Assembly: GCF_900143625.1 (NCBI RefSeq)
Contig: NZ_FRFF01000169.1
Span: forward strand, 124,001 to 188,000
DNA from: Nocardiopsis sp. JB363
GTDB taxonomy: Bacteria; Actinomycetota; Actinomycetes; Streptosporangiales; Streptosporangiaceae
Length of the DNA stretch: 64,000 bases
Direction: 5' to 3'
In this document: positions 23,931 to 33,056 of the stretch, one piece after another
How the letters are laid out: every line of letters starts with the position of its first letter
Numbering within the stretch: position 1 is the first letter of the stretch
The notes under the pieces: model-generated
The model's input: only the letters and a program-made list of their open reading frames with translations
Database searches by the model: none
What the model was told of the DNA's origin: nothing
Program-made: the position numbers and the translations under genes

Positions 23931-25360
23931 TGGAGACGAACGCCTACAGCGAGGACGCCGCCCTCATCGGGGAACGGCAGGCCGCCGCACGCGCCCTCAT
24001 GGCCCACCCGCTGCTCGGCCGTGACGCGCACCCGGCAGAGTTCTCCCTGGTGCGCTCGCACAACGAGTGGCTGGTCCAACGCTTCCAACGTGTGCTCGGT
24101 TACGAGCTCACCGTCGCCGAAGACCACGCCCGCCTGGTCAAGCGCGGCCTCGTCGACGAGGTCACCGGACCGATCACCCGCGCGGACGGCTCCCGACTCA
24201 CCCCCCGGGCCCTCACCTACCTCGCCCTGACCCTCGCGGTCCTGGTCGAGCGGGACGGCCCCGTCACGGTGCGCTCCCTGGCGGCCACCGTGCGCGCGAC
24301 CGCCCACGAGGCGGGCATCGACGCCGACCCCACCCGAGGCCTGGGCGAACGCCGCTCCTACTGCGCGGCCCTGCTCCGCCTGATCGACCTCGGCGCGCTC
24401 ACCGAGACCTCCGGCACCGTCGGCGCCCATCAAGCCGACGCCGCCGTCGACGCCGAGCTCACCCCCCACACCGAGGCCCTGCGTTCGGTCGCCGCCCACC
24501 TGCCCCGGGCCGGTACCGACGCCGACACCTTCCTCGCCGAGGCCGCCGACCCCGATCCCGAGAGCGACCAGGCGGGGGAGGTCGCCCTGCGCCGCCTGCT
24601 CGCCGAGACCGCCGTCGTCCACCGGGAGGAGCTCCCGGACCGGCAGCGCGACCGGCTCGCCGCCCACCAGTGGCGGGCCGCCTCGGCCCTGGGCAACCTG
24701 CTGGGCTGCGACACCGAGATCCGCGCCGAGGGTGTGGTACTGGTCATGCCCGACGAGGCGACGGCCCGTCCGCGCTTCCCCTCCGACGACCCGATCGGCC
24801 ACACGGCCCTGGCCTTGATCCGCCACCTCTCCGGTCTGCTGAACCCCGGCCGCCCGACCACGTCCGTGCCCGTCCCCGAACGGGAACTCCAGGTCGCCTT
24901 GGAGGCTCTGGGCGGGACCGACGCACCGGTGCGCGCGGAGTGGGCGCGCACCGCGGGACCGGAGATCCCCGAACCCGAACGTCTCTTCGCCCTCGTCCTG
25001 GAGCTCCTCGCAGGGCTCGGTCTGCTCCGGGGCGCCCCCGGGGCCAGACGGCTGACGGCCGCCGCCGCGAGATACGGCGCGGAAGTGGACGATCGCGTCC
25101 CCCGGATCCAGGACAATGGCGAGGACACCCGGACACATCCCGAAGACCGGACCGACCCCGAACAACCGCGTGGGTCCGGTCGACAGGAGCCCGAACCCCG
25201 GGATGAAGCCGGGGACGAACCCGGGGAGGAACCCCGGGACGAGCCTCGAAACGACCTCGACCGGGTGGCGTCCGTGCTGCAAGCGGTGGCGAACGAGAAG
25301 GTGAGCGCGACCAGTGGTGACACAGGAGACGAGCGAGACCCACGGGAAGGCTCCGGCTGA
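23930..25360 (+). CDS. TIGR02678/DUF2398 (JetB-like) protein
   Basis: The 476-residue protein shows the family start: ALMAHPLLGRDAHPAEFSLV, HNEWLVQRFQRVLGYELTVA, then DHARLVKRGL. The next part is GSRLTPRALTYLALTLAVLV, and it continues with winged-helix-like regions. The last 95 residues or so are a Pro/Glu/Asp/Arg-rich tail that the family core does not need. The start is ATG 23930, overlapping the upstream stop by one base, with GGAGGTGGGG as ribosome site; GTG 23921 is less likely. The 3' end overlaps the SMC gene by 47 bases, so the three genes are one operon. In Wadjet-type systems JetB is a kite-type subunit that binds JetC. Confidence 0.82.
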   Translation: METNAYSEDAALIGERQAAARALMAHPLLGRDAHPAEFSLVRSHNEWLVQRFQRVLGYELTVAEDHARLVKRGLVDEVTGPITRADGSRLTPRALTYLALTLAVLVERDGPVTVRSLAATVRATAHEAGIDADPTRGLGERRSYCAALLRLIDLGALTETSGTVGAHQADAAVDAELTPHTEALRSVAAHLPRAGTDADTFLAEAADPDPESDQAGEVALRRLLAETAVVHREELPDRQRDRLAAHQWRAASALGNLLGCDTEIRAEGVVLVMPDEATARPRFPSDDPIGHTALALIRHLSGLLNPGRPTTSVPVPERELQVALEALGGTDAPVRAEWARTAGPEIPEPERLFALVLELLAGLGLLRGAPGARRLTAAAARYGAEVDDRVPRIQDNGEDTRTHPEDRTDPEQPRGSGRQEPEPRDEAGDEPGEEPRDEPRNDLDRVASVLQAVANEKVSATSGDTGDERDPREGSG

Positions 25361-28300
25361 CCCCGCCCCCACTCCCCGCTACCGTCTCGAACGCGCGGGT
25401 ATCCGGAACGTCTGGCAGTACGACGACCACATCCTGGACTTCGCCGAGGGGCGGTTGCTGCTGCGCGGTCGCAACGGCGCGGGCAAGTCCAAGGCCCTGG
25501 AGATGCTGCTGCCGTTCCTGTTGGACGGGGACATGCGGCGTCTGGACACCACCGGCACCAACCGCACGAGCCTGCGCTGGTTGATGGCCGACGGTCCTCG
25601 CGCGGGCCGCGTCCCGGCCGAGGAGGAGACCGGACCCGACCTGCTCGGAGGCCCGGCGACCCCCGCCATCGGCGAGTCCGACGAGACGCCCCCGGGCGGC
25701 ATCGGACCCACGCCCGCCACCACCGCCTCCGGCGACGGCGAGGCGGCCCCCGGGCCCGCCACCCGTCTGGGTTACCTGTGGGTGGAGTTCACCACGGCCC
25801 GAGGGGACCGCGGCCTGGACGCCGCGGCCCACGCCGGCACCGGGCCCAACTCCGCGTCCGCACTGCTCGCGGCGCAGTCCGAACCCGTCGAGGAGATCGA
25901 ACCGGAGGGCGAGGCGCCCCGCTACCTCACCCTGGGCGCGGCCGTCCTGGCGGTGGGCGACTCCGACCCGCGCTGTGTCTTCTTCGTCACCGAACGCCGG
26001 GTCGGGCACGACCTGGAACTGGTCGTCGACGGCCGCCCCAAGCCCGTGGACCGGCTGCGTTCGGAGATCGGCGCGGACAACTGCTTCACCAGCGCCGTCC
26101 CCTACCGGGCGCGGGTGATGCGGGACCTGTTCGGCATCGACGACTCCGTCCGCTACCGCAACCTCATCCACCTGCTCTATCGCCTGCGCCGCCCCACCAT
26201 CGGCGACCGTCTGGAGGCCGGCGAACTCGTCGGAGTGCTCTCCGAGGCCCTGCCGCCCATGGACGAGTCCGTCCTGGACGAGGTGGCCCGCAACATCGCC
26301 GACCTCGAACAGGCCCGCGCGGAGAAGAACGCCCTCACCGAGGCGGGCGGCGGCATCGCCGAGTTCCTCACCGACTACCACGGTTACCTGGTGCACGCCC
26401 TGCGCGCCCGCGTCGCCGAGGTCCGAGAGCAACTCGACGCCCGTGACCGGCGTGTGGAGGAGACCGACCGGCTGCGCGCCGAACTCGACGCGCTCATCAC
26501 GGACGAGAGCCAGGTCGCCGAGGAACGCGACCAGGCCCGTCGCACCCGCGACACCGCCGAGGCCGACGATGGGACCCTTGCCTCGGCCCAGAGCGAAGCG
26601 GCAACGGCCACCGTCAACGAACGTCGCGCCTACGACGCCGCCGTGGGCGCCTACATCCGTGCCGCCGAGGCCGCCTGGGCCGCGGCGGAACACGCCGCCA
26701 CCACCGAGGACCACGCGATCGAGCGGCTGGGCGAGGACGTCTCCGCCGTCGAACGGTCCCTCGACGTCCTGCGACAGACCCACGCCGAGGCCGGTCGAGC
26801 CGCCACCGCCGCCGGCCTCGACCCGCGAACGCTGGGACGGATCCCCGACACCCGTACCACCGTGCACTCCCCCCGGGAGAGCACCACCCGGGTGGACCTC
26901 CAAGGTCTCGAACAGGCCGTGGAACGCGCCCCCGTCGACGGCATCGACCTCGACGACCTGCGCGAGAACCTGGGCCGGCTGCACGACCGGCTCACCGGCG
27001 CGGCCGACACCGCGGCCGACCGCACCGACCATGCCGCCCGCCTCACCGGGCTGACCAGCGCGGAGGCCGCCGCCGACCGCCGTCTGGTCGCCCTGACCAG
27101 CGAGTCCGAGAGCGCTCAGGCGACCCTCGAACACACCCACACCCGGGAACAGGACGCCATCGCCGGGTTGCGCGAACAGAGCGCCGCCTACGCCGAGGGC
27201 GTCCGTACCTGGGCCGCGCGTCTGCGCGACTCCAGCCACGCGCACGCCCTGGGCGACGCGATCCACGACCTGGAGGGCAGCGTGGAGCTGCCCATCTCCG
27301 ACGCACTGCGCGTGCTGGACCCCGGTGTGCCCGTCAAGGTCGCCCGCCTGGCCCACACCGCCGTCGACCCGCTCCTGGAGGAGCTGCGCGCCCGGCGCGA
27401 CGTGGCCGTCAACGAGGAGGGCCAGCTCGCCGACGAACTCGCCGATCTCGCCGAGCGCAAGGCCAAGAACACCGACGCCGCCCCCGAACGCCCGGCCTGG
27501 GCCACCTACCAGCGCCCGGATTCCGACGGCGTCCCCTTCCACCTCGCCGTCGACTTCGCCAACGGGCTGACCACCCGCGAACAGGCCGGGCTTGAAGCCG
27601 CCCTGGAGGCCAGCGGGCTGCTCTCCGGGTGGATCCGCTCCGACGGGACCCTGTACGACCCCGACACTCGCGACCTCATGATCACCCCGGCCCGTCCCGC
27701 CAAGGGCCGCACCCTCTTCGACGTGCTCGTGCCCGTCGCCGTCCCCGACCGCGGCGTCGACAACGACAACCTGCGCGCCCTGCTCGGCTCCATCGCCCTG
27801 GGCTCGGAGTCGACCGGTGGCTCCGAGGACACCGAGGCCAAGCATCGTCGGGACAGCTCCGTGGCCACCGTCAGCTCCATGTCGCTCTCCGGCGGCTGGC
27901 GCCTGGGCGTGGCCTCCGGCGCCCACTCCAAGACCGAACCGGAGTACATCGGCGAGGCCGCCCGCAAACGCGCCCGCGACCGCCAGACCGCCAATACCGA
28001 CCGTCGTATGGACATCGCCGAGGCCCTCCTCGCCGAGGCGGGCGAACGACGTTGGGCGGTGGAGCACTCCTACTCCGAACTCCTGGAGGTCTCCCGGGAC
28101 CTGCCGGACCCCTCACCGCTCGTCCGCGCCTGGGCCACCCTCGACGTGGCCCGCATCGACGTCGCCGCGGCCCGTCGCGCGCACGACACCGCCCGGTCCA
28201 CCGCCGACGACGCCCGCACCGAACTCCTCGACATCCGCCGTCGTCTGTCGGACGCCGCCGGGGCGGAGGGGCTGCCCACCGCACGCGCCGAACTCGACAG

Positions 28301-29936
28301 CGTCCTGCGGGCCATGGACCACCTCCGCGTCCTCATCGCCTCGGCCCTGCGCGACCTGGAGGTCCTCGCCTGGCAGTTGGCCGATCACGAACGCCACGTC
28401 ACGGCCTGGAACCGCACCCGCTCGGCGCGTCTGGTCGCCGAGGACGCCCGGGCCGGCGCGATCGACGACATGATCACCGTGCGCCGCCAGTTCGAACTGG
28501 GAGATCGTGCCCGCGGGGTGCCCGGGGAACAGATCGAGGCCGCCCGGGACCAGGTGCGGGCCCGCGCACAGGAGGCCACCGAACGTCTCCCCGAGCTCGA
28601 ACGCCGCGCCCAACAGGCCCGCGATGATCGGGTGGCCGCCGAGGCGCGCCTGGAGGCGGCCACGGCCGAACGCGCGGAACAGGTCCGTCGTGCCCTCGCC
28701 ACTGGAGAGAACCTGGTCGGCGCGGTCACCATCGTCGGCGACCCCTCGGGCAAGGCCGTCAAGGGCGCCGAGGACACCGTCCCCGACGCCGTCCTGCTGC
28801 GCGCCGCCGGGTTGGAGGACTGCGCCGCCGACGACGGTCCGCTGCCTCGTTACCTGGCCGCCCTGGAGACCGGAGCCGACACCGAACCCGTCGGCCCCGA
28901 CGCACGCCTGGACCTCCTCGCCGACTTCGTCGAACGGATCGAGACGGGTCTCGCCGCGCAGGACGACGTCCCCGAGGTCGACGACAGCGGCGTCCTCGGC
29001 AGCCGCGAGGACCTCCAGCGCCTCCTCACCTCCGTGGGCTGGGCACAGACCCGCACCGAACTCACCGAACCCCGCGGCGTCAAACGCCTCACTGTCCACG
29101 ACGAGGACGGGGACCACGACGTCACCGCCTACGCGGAGCACGTCGCCGCGTCCGTGGCCAAGGCCGAGGAGACCGTCGCCATCGCGGAGGAGGAGGCTTT
29201 CGAACGCCACCTGCTCGGTGAGCTCGCCGGACACCTGTCCCGCCAGGTCGACGAGGCCCGCGCCCTCATCGCCACCATGAACGACGTCCTCAAGGACGTC
29301 ACCACCTCCGCCGGTCTCGGCGTGCGCCTGGACTGGAGCCTGGCCCCCGACGCCGGCGCCGACATCGAGGCGGTCGTTCCGTTGCTGGCCACCCCGCCGG
29401 AGGAACGCACCCGCGTCCAGACCACCCGTCTACGCGACGCGCTGCGCCGCTGCATCGAGGCGATCCGCCGACTGGACCCGACCGCCACCGGCGGCGCCCA
29501 ACTGCGCGCGGCCCTCGACTACCGGTCCTGGTTCACGTTCACCGTGTACGTCACCGACTCCGCGGGCGACGAACGCCGTCTGGGTCACCGCACCGCCCTC
29601 AGCCAGGGCGAACAGCGGGTGGTCGCCTACCTGGTGCTGTTCGCCGCGGCCGCCGCCCACTTCGACGCCCTCGCGGCCCGAGCACCCTGGGCGCCCCGTC
29701 TGATCCTGCTGGACGACGCGTTCGCCAAGGTCGACGAACCCACCCACGGAAGGCTTCTCGGCCTACTGGTCGAACTCGACCTCGACTTCGTGCTGACCTC
29801 GGAACGGGTCTGGGGTTGCTTCGCGAGCGTGCCCAGCCTCAACATCTATGAGTGTCTGCGCGACCCCAACGTGCCGGGGATCGCGACCCTGCACTTCACT
29901 TGGGACGGGAGTCGGAGGAAACTCGTCGGAGTGTGA
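25314..29936 (+). CDS. TIGR02680 (JetC-like) SMC/MukB-type ATPase
   Basis: The 1540-residue protein has an ABC ATPase head split over both ends. Walker A GRNGAGKSK is at residues 52-60 after RYRLERAGIRNVWQYDD. The signature LSQGEQRVVAYL is near residue 1428 and Walker B LILLDDAFAKVD near 1461. Between them run long Ala/Glu/Arg-rich coiled coils with a globular middle (about 700-870, the hinge region). An insertion of about 60 Pro/Gly-rich residues after the Walker A part is unusual. It belongs to the SMC proteins of Wadjet-type loci, which detect and restrict small circular DNA. GTG 25314 lies inside the jetB-like gene; GTG 25317 is equally possible. Confidence 0.88.
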   Translation: MVTQETSETHGKAPADPAPTPRYRLERAGIRNVWQYDDHILDFAEGRLLLRGRNGAGKSKALEMLLPFLLDGDMRRLDTTGTNRTSLRWLMADGPRAGRVPAEEETGPDLLGGPATPAIGESDETPPGGIGPTPATTASGDGEAAPGPATRLGYLWVEFTTARGDRGLDAAAHAGTGPNSASALLAAQSEPVEEIEPEGEAPRYLTLGAAVLAVGDSDPRCVFFVTERRVGHDLELVVDGRPKPVDRLRSEIGADNCFTSAVPYRARVMRDLFGIDDSVRYRNLIHLLYRLRRPTIGDRLEAGELVGVLSEALPPMDESVLDEVARNIADLEQARAEKNALTEAGGGIAEFLTDYHGYLVHALRARVAEVREQLDARDRRVEETDRLRAELDALITDESQVAEERDQARRTRDTAEADDGTLASAQSEAATATVNERRAYDAAVGAYIRAAEAAWAAAEHAATTEDHAIERLGEDVSAVERSLDVLRQTHAEAGRAATAAGLDPRTLGRIPDTRTTVHSPRESTTRVDLQGLEQAVERAPVDGIDLDDLRENLGRLHDRLTGAADTAADRTDHAARLTGLTSAEAAADRRLVALTSESESAQATLEHTHTREQDAIAGLREQSAAYAEGVRTWAARLRDSSHAHALGDAIHDLEGSVELPISDALRVLDPGVPVKVARLAHTAVDPLLEELRARRDVAVNEEGQLADELADLAERKAKNTDAAPERPAWATYQRPDSDGVPFHLAVDFANGLTTREQAGLEAALEASGLLSGWIRSDGTLYDPDTRDLMITPARPAKGRTLFDVLVPVAVPDRGVDNDNLRALLGSIALGSESTGGSEDTEAKHRRDSSVATVSSMSLSGGWRLGVASGAHSKTEPEYIGEAARKRARDRQTANTDRRMDIAEALLAEAGERRWAVEHSYSELLEVSRDLPDPSPLVRAWATLDVARIDVAAARRAHDTARSTADDARTELLDIRRRLSDAAGAEGLPTARAELDSVLRAMDHLRVLIASALRDLEVLAWQLADHERHVTAWNRTRSARLVAEDARAGAIDDMITVRRQFELGDRARGVPGEQIEAARDQVRARAQEATERLPELERRAQQARDDRVAAEARLEAATAERAEQVRRALATGENLVGAVTIVGDPSGKAVKGAEDTVPDAVLLRAAGLEDCAADDGPLPRYLAALETGADTEPVGPDARLDLLADFVERIETGLAAQDDVPEVDDSGVLGSREDLQRLLTSVGWAQTRTELTEPRGVKRLTVHDEDGDHDVTAYAEHVAASVAKAEETVAIAEEEAFERHLLGELAGHLSRQVDEARALIATMNDVLKDVTTSAGLGVRLDWSLAPDAGADIEAVVPLLATPPEERTRVQTTRLRDALRRCIEAIRRLDPTATGGAQLRAALDYRSWFTFTVYVTDSAGDERRLGHRTALSQGEQRVVAYLVLFAAAAAHFDALAARAPWAPRLILLDDAFAKVDEPTHGRLLGLLVELDLDFVLTSERVWGCFASVPSLNIYECLRDPNVPGIATLHFTWDGSRRKLVGV

Positions 29937-29986
29937 TCCGCGTCGCTCGTTGTGGGCATCACCAGCGCGCTTCCTCCCTTCCTGTC

Positions 29987-30000
29987 CTAGTCTGCTGATG
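29987..30000 (+). promoter_or_regulatory. Promoter of the second ATPase gene
   Basis: TAGTCT at 29988-29993 lies within CTAGTCTGCTGA, identical over 12 bases to the element before the gene at 22995. It is about 37 bases before the GTG at 30030. Confidence 0.5.
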
Positions 30001-30033
30001 CAGGTTCGAAAACGGAGCGGGGTGGCGAAGTGA
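29998..30033 (+). CDS. Possible 11-codon leader peptide
   Basis: An ATG 4 bases after the -10 box opens an 11-codon frame, MQVRKRSGVAK. Its stop overlaps the ATPase start (GTGA). It could couple translation to the ATPase. It is very short and may be chance. Confidence 0.25.
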   Translation: MQVRKRSGVAK

Positions 30034-32126
30034 CTCGGGGACCCGAGGCGGGCGCGAACGGAGGACGGGACGGCCGGGAGGCCGGCCCCGGGGCCGACGA
30101 CCCCACCATGCAGGGCCTCCTGGAGGCTCTCGCGCGTTCCGGCATGCCCGCGGGGGTCCGGTCCTGGGTCAACGCCGCCCTGTGGGGAGAAGACGCCCTG
30201 GAGGCCCTCCTGCGGGGAGAGCACATCCCCGAGGCCGTTCCCGAGGCCCCGAGCGGTCCTCCTCCCGGGTCGATGCGACGCTCCTACCTCACCGGCATCC
30301 GTGTCCAGGGATTCCGCGGCATCGGACGCCCCGCCGAACTCACCTTCGCGCCCGGCCCCGGCCTCACCGTCATCGTCGGCCGCAACGGGTCCGGCAAGTC
30401 CAGCTTCGCCGAGGCGGCGGAGGCGGCCCTGACCGGCCGCAACCCTCGCTGGGACGCCATGCCCACGGGGTGGCGCGACGGCTGGCGCAACCTGCACTAC
30501 GACGAGCGCACCGAAGCCAGCGTCGACATCCACATCGCGGGTGACAACGGACCCACTCGGATCAGTCGCCGCTGGACCGGGGAGAGCGTCCGTTCCGCCC
30601 GTGGTGAGGTCGTGCACCCCACCGGTGAGGTCGCACCGCTGCGCACCCTCGACTGGGGCGAGAACCTGGTCCGCTACCGGCCCTTCCTGTCCTACGACGA
30701 GCTCGGCCGCACCGTCACCGGCCGTGCCGCCGAGCTCTACGACACCCTCACCGCACTCCTGGGAATCACGGGGCTGGCCGAGGCCGAGCGCCGCCTCGCC
30801 AAGGTCTGCGACGGTCTCGTCCGCCGCCGTGACCGTCCCGCGCGTGCCCTGCACCTCCTCCTGGACGCGCTCGGCGCCTCCGGCGATCCCCGGGCGGCCC
30901 AGGCCGTACGGATGCTCTCCGCGCCCGAGATGGACCTGGACGCCCTGCGCCGGATCGCCGCCGACGACGGCCCCAGCGACCCGGCCCAGCACGTGGTCAT
31001 GCGCAGGCTGCGCCGCCTCAGCGTCCCCGAGCGGGTCCTCATGAGCGACGTCGTCAACGAGCTGCGCGGCGCCGCCATGGAACTGGCCATGGCCGCCGGT
31101 ACCAAGGGCGACCACGCGCACGGGGTCGTCCGACTCCTCGAACAGGCGCTGGAACACCACAAGCGCCACCCCTCCGAGACCACCTGCCCCACCTGCGCCA
31201 CCAGCGGGGCGCTGGGATCCGACTGGGTGCGGCGCGCCAACGCCCAACTGCGCGCACTCCGTCCCCAGGCCGCCATCACCTCGGCCGCCTACGACCGTGC
31301 CGACGCCGCTCGCGACCAGGCCCGATTCCTGCTCTCCCCGATGCCCACGTGGTTGCCGCCGGAGAGCGAACTCGGTCAGGTGTGGTCGCTGTGGGAGACC
31401 GGTTCCGACATCGAGGACCTCGGTGAACTCGCCGACCACATCGAGGTCGTGGGTCGCAAGCTCCGCGCGGCCGCGGTCAGCGCGCGTCGGGACGCCTCCG
31501 AACGCCTGGAGGACCCCAGCGGCGGGTGGTCCGACCTCGCCGAACGGCTCTCCGAGTGGTTGGACGACGCCCAGGACGCGGTCAAGGCCAGTGAGGCCCT
31601 CGCATCGGCCGAGGCCGCGCTCGGCTGGCTCGCCGAGTACGCCCGATCGGTGCGTGCCGAACGGCTCGGGCCGGTCGCGGCCCAGGCCGAACAGGTCTGG
31701 TTCCGGCTGCGTCAGGAACGCCACATCGACCTACAGGGCATGCGGCTCATCGGCCGTGGAGCCCGCCGGAGGGTCGAGGTGGACGTGTCCGTGGACGGGG
31801 TGGACGACCAGACCAGCGCGCCGGGCCTGCTCAGCCAGGGCGAGTTCCAGGCCCTGGCACTGTCCATCTGTCTGCCGCGCACCCTCATCGAGGGCAACCC
31901 GTTCGGGTTCCTGTTGCTGGACGATCCGGTCCAGGCCATGGACACCGAGACCGTGGAGGGGCTCGCCTCCGTACTGGCCGAGGTGGGACGGCATCGGCAG
32001 CTCATCGTCTTCACCCACGACACCCGTCTGTCGGACGCCCTGCGCCGCCTGGGGCTGACCGCGGACATCCGCACGATCAACCGCGACGCCATGTCCAACG
32101 TGTGGCTCGCCGAGAACGGTGGATGA
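30030..32126 (+). CDS. AAA/ABC-type ATPase of the RecF/SbcC group with CxxC motif
   Basis: The 698-residue protein has an N-terminal extension of about 90 residues, then YLTGIRVQGFRGIGRPAEL and Walker A GRNGSGKSS near residue 117. A helical central part contains TTCPTCATSG near residue 387, like the zinc hook of Rad50/SbcC but placed in much shorter arms. The C-terminal half-head has LLSQGEFQALAL (signature, about residue 600), FLLLDDPVQAMD (Walker B, about 626) and LIVFTHDTRL (H-loop). The domain order is that of a SMC-like DNA-repair ATPase. It lies 93 bp after the TIGR02680 gene, in the place where a JetD nuclease is usually found. GGAGCGG precedes the GTG. Confidence 0.82.
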   Translation: MTRGPEAGANGGRDGREAGPGADDPTMQGLLEALARSGMPAGVRSWVNAALWGEDALEALLRGEHIPEAVPEAPSGPPPGSMRRSYLTGIRVQGFRGIGRPAELTFAPGPGLTVIVGRNGSGKSSFAEAAEAALTGRNPRWDAMPTGWRDGWRNLHYDERTEASVDIHIAGDNGPTRISRRWTGESVRSARGEVVHPTGEVAPLRTLDWGENLVRYRPFLSYDELGRTVTGRAAELYDTLTALLGITGLAEAERRLAKVCDGLVRRRDRPARALHLLLDALGASGDPRAAQAVRMLSAPEMDLDALRRIAADDGPSDPAQHVVMRRLRRLSVPERVLMSDVVNELRGAAMELAMAAGTKGDHAHGVVRLLEQALEHHKRHPSETTCPTCATSGALGSDWVRRANAQLRALRPQAAITSAAYDRADAARDQARFLLSPMPTWLPPESELGQVWSLWETGSDIEDLGELADHIEVVGRKLRAAAVSARRDASERLEDPSGGWSDLAERLSEWLDDAQDAVKASEALASAEAALGWLAEYARSVRAERLGPVAAQAEQVWFRLRQERHIDLQGMRLIGRGARRRVEVDVSVDGVDDQTSAPGLLSQGEFQALALSICLPRTLIEGNPFGFLLLDDPVQAMDTETVEGLASVLAEVGRHRQLIVFTHDTRLSDALRRLGLTADIRTINRDAMSNVWLAENGG

Positions 32127-32390
32127 GGGGCCGGAAGAGGCTTCCCGGAGCCCGCCGGAGGGCGTGCACGGCGTCACATTCGGGCCGTTTTCCGCGGCTC
32201 TGAACAGGGCTTCGAAATGTTGGGAACCCCGTTCTGAACAGGGATTTCGTACCCACGTGCGGGTCGTGTCCGGGGCGGGGTGCGGGGGCCCTGGTCCCCG
32301 ATTTGGCAGATCACCCCCTGATCCCTGTATAGTCATGACCAGCGCAAGGGGGTAACACCCCGGGGCGGACGAGAGAAAGTCCCACAGCGC
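32127..32390 (+). promoter_or_regulatory. Promoter region of the tRNA-Thr/tRNA-Met/rpmG unit
   Basis: The 264-bp stretch has no gene. TTGGCA (32303-32308) and TATAGT (32328-32333) could be a promoter, although the 19-base spacer is long. Two copies of TCTGAACAGGG lie at 32199 and 32233; the second extends to CTGAACAGGGATT, the inverse of a site at 22899-22911. Confidence 0.45.
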
Positions 32391-32466
32391 GCCCCTTTAG
32401 CTCAGACGGCAGAGCGTCTCCATGGTAAGGAGAAGGTCTACGGTTCGATTCCGTAAAGGGGCTCCA
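32391..32466 (+). tRNA. tRNA-Thr (GGT)
   Basis: The acceptor GCCCCTT pairs with AAGGGGC. The anticodon stem TCTCC/GGAGA encloses a loop with GGT. The T-arm is TACGG-TTCGATT-CCGTA. CCA is encoded at the end. Confidence 0.96.
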
Positions 32467-32566
32467 CCACTTGATGAGGTTCCGGTCCACTCAGGTGGGT
32501 GGCCGGTGGAACTTCGCCGGCCGAACCAGGAGACATCCACGGTAGGATGTCTTTCTGTCTGATCGG

Positions 32567-32642
32567 GGCGGGGTAGCTCAGTCGGTAGAGCAAGCGGCTC
32601 ATAATCGCTGTGTCGTCGGTTCAAGTCCGGCCCCCGCTACCA
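32567..32642 (+). tRNA. tRNA-Met (CAT), elongator type
   Basis: The acceptor GGCGGGG pairs with CCCCGCT, with a G-U pair at the end. The anticodon loop is CTCATAA and the T-arm GTCGG-TTCAAGT-CCGGC; CCA is encoded. The regular 1:72 pair and D-arm fit elongator Met rather than initiator. A CAT anticodon that is modified to read Ile cannot be excluded. Confidence 0.92.
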
Positions 32643-32649
32643 CCCCACT

Positions 32650-32676
32650 GGCCCCTGAGCAAGACACTCAGGGGTC
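32650..32676 (+). terminator. Hairpin after tRNA-Met
   Basis: A 10-bp stem GGCCCCTGAG / CTCAGGGGTC with a 7-base loop lies between the tRNA and rpmG. Confidence 0.6.
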
Positions 32677-32741
32677 GTCGTGGGTCTCAGCAGTTTTTCA
32701 CTGCGTCAAGGTAATGTCTCCAGCGAGAAAGGCACTCCGAA

Positions 32742-32906
32742 GTGGCTGCCACAGACGTGAGGCCGAAGATCACCCTGGCCTGCCAGGAGTGCAATCACCG
32801 GAACTACATCACGCGCAAGAACCGTCGGAACACCCCCGACCGTCTGACGATCAACAAGTTCTGCCCGAACTGCCGCAAGCACAACGGTCACCGCGAGACC
32901 CGCTAG
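32742..32906 (+). CDS. rpmG: 50S ribosomal protein L33
   Basis: The 54-residue protein reads [20 protein letters not shown] from the GTG start, with zinc-ribbon cysteine pairs CQEC and CPNC (the Zn-binding, C+ form). It ends [16 protein letters not shown] precedes the start. The order rpmG-hadA-hadB is the actinobacterial one. Confidence 0.96.
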   Translation: MAATDVRPKITLACQECNHRNYITRKNRRNTPDRLTINKFCPNCRKHNGHRETR

Positions 32907-33056
32907 GTCACGCGGGACGGTCGTCCCCGCAGGGAGCGACAGCTTCTCGTAGAATCCAGCCCGGTGAGCCCATCGCTCACCGGGCTGTTCGCTGTCCAGG
33001 GGCCTTTTCCTCGACGGCGGACCGGCCCCGACGTTTCCACATCCGAGAGGCAGAGC

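Noticed and set aside
24744-28067. Open frame of 1107 codons on the minus strand inside the TIGR02678/TIGR02680 genes
   Set aside because: Shadow of the plus-strand genes; low-complexity Gly/Val/Gln sequence and no start signal.
22995-29936. Reading the JetABC-like genes as a chromosomal MukBEF condensin
   Set aside because: The TIGR02678 and TIGR02680 features and gene order fit Wadjet-type loci better; MukE/MukF features are not seen.
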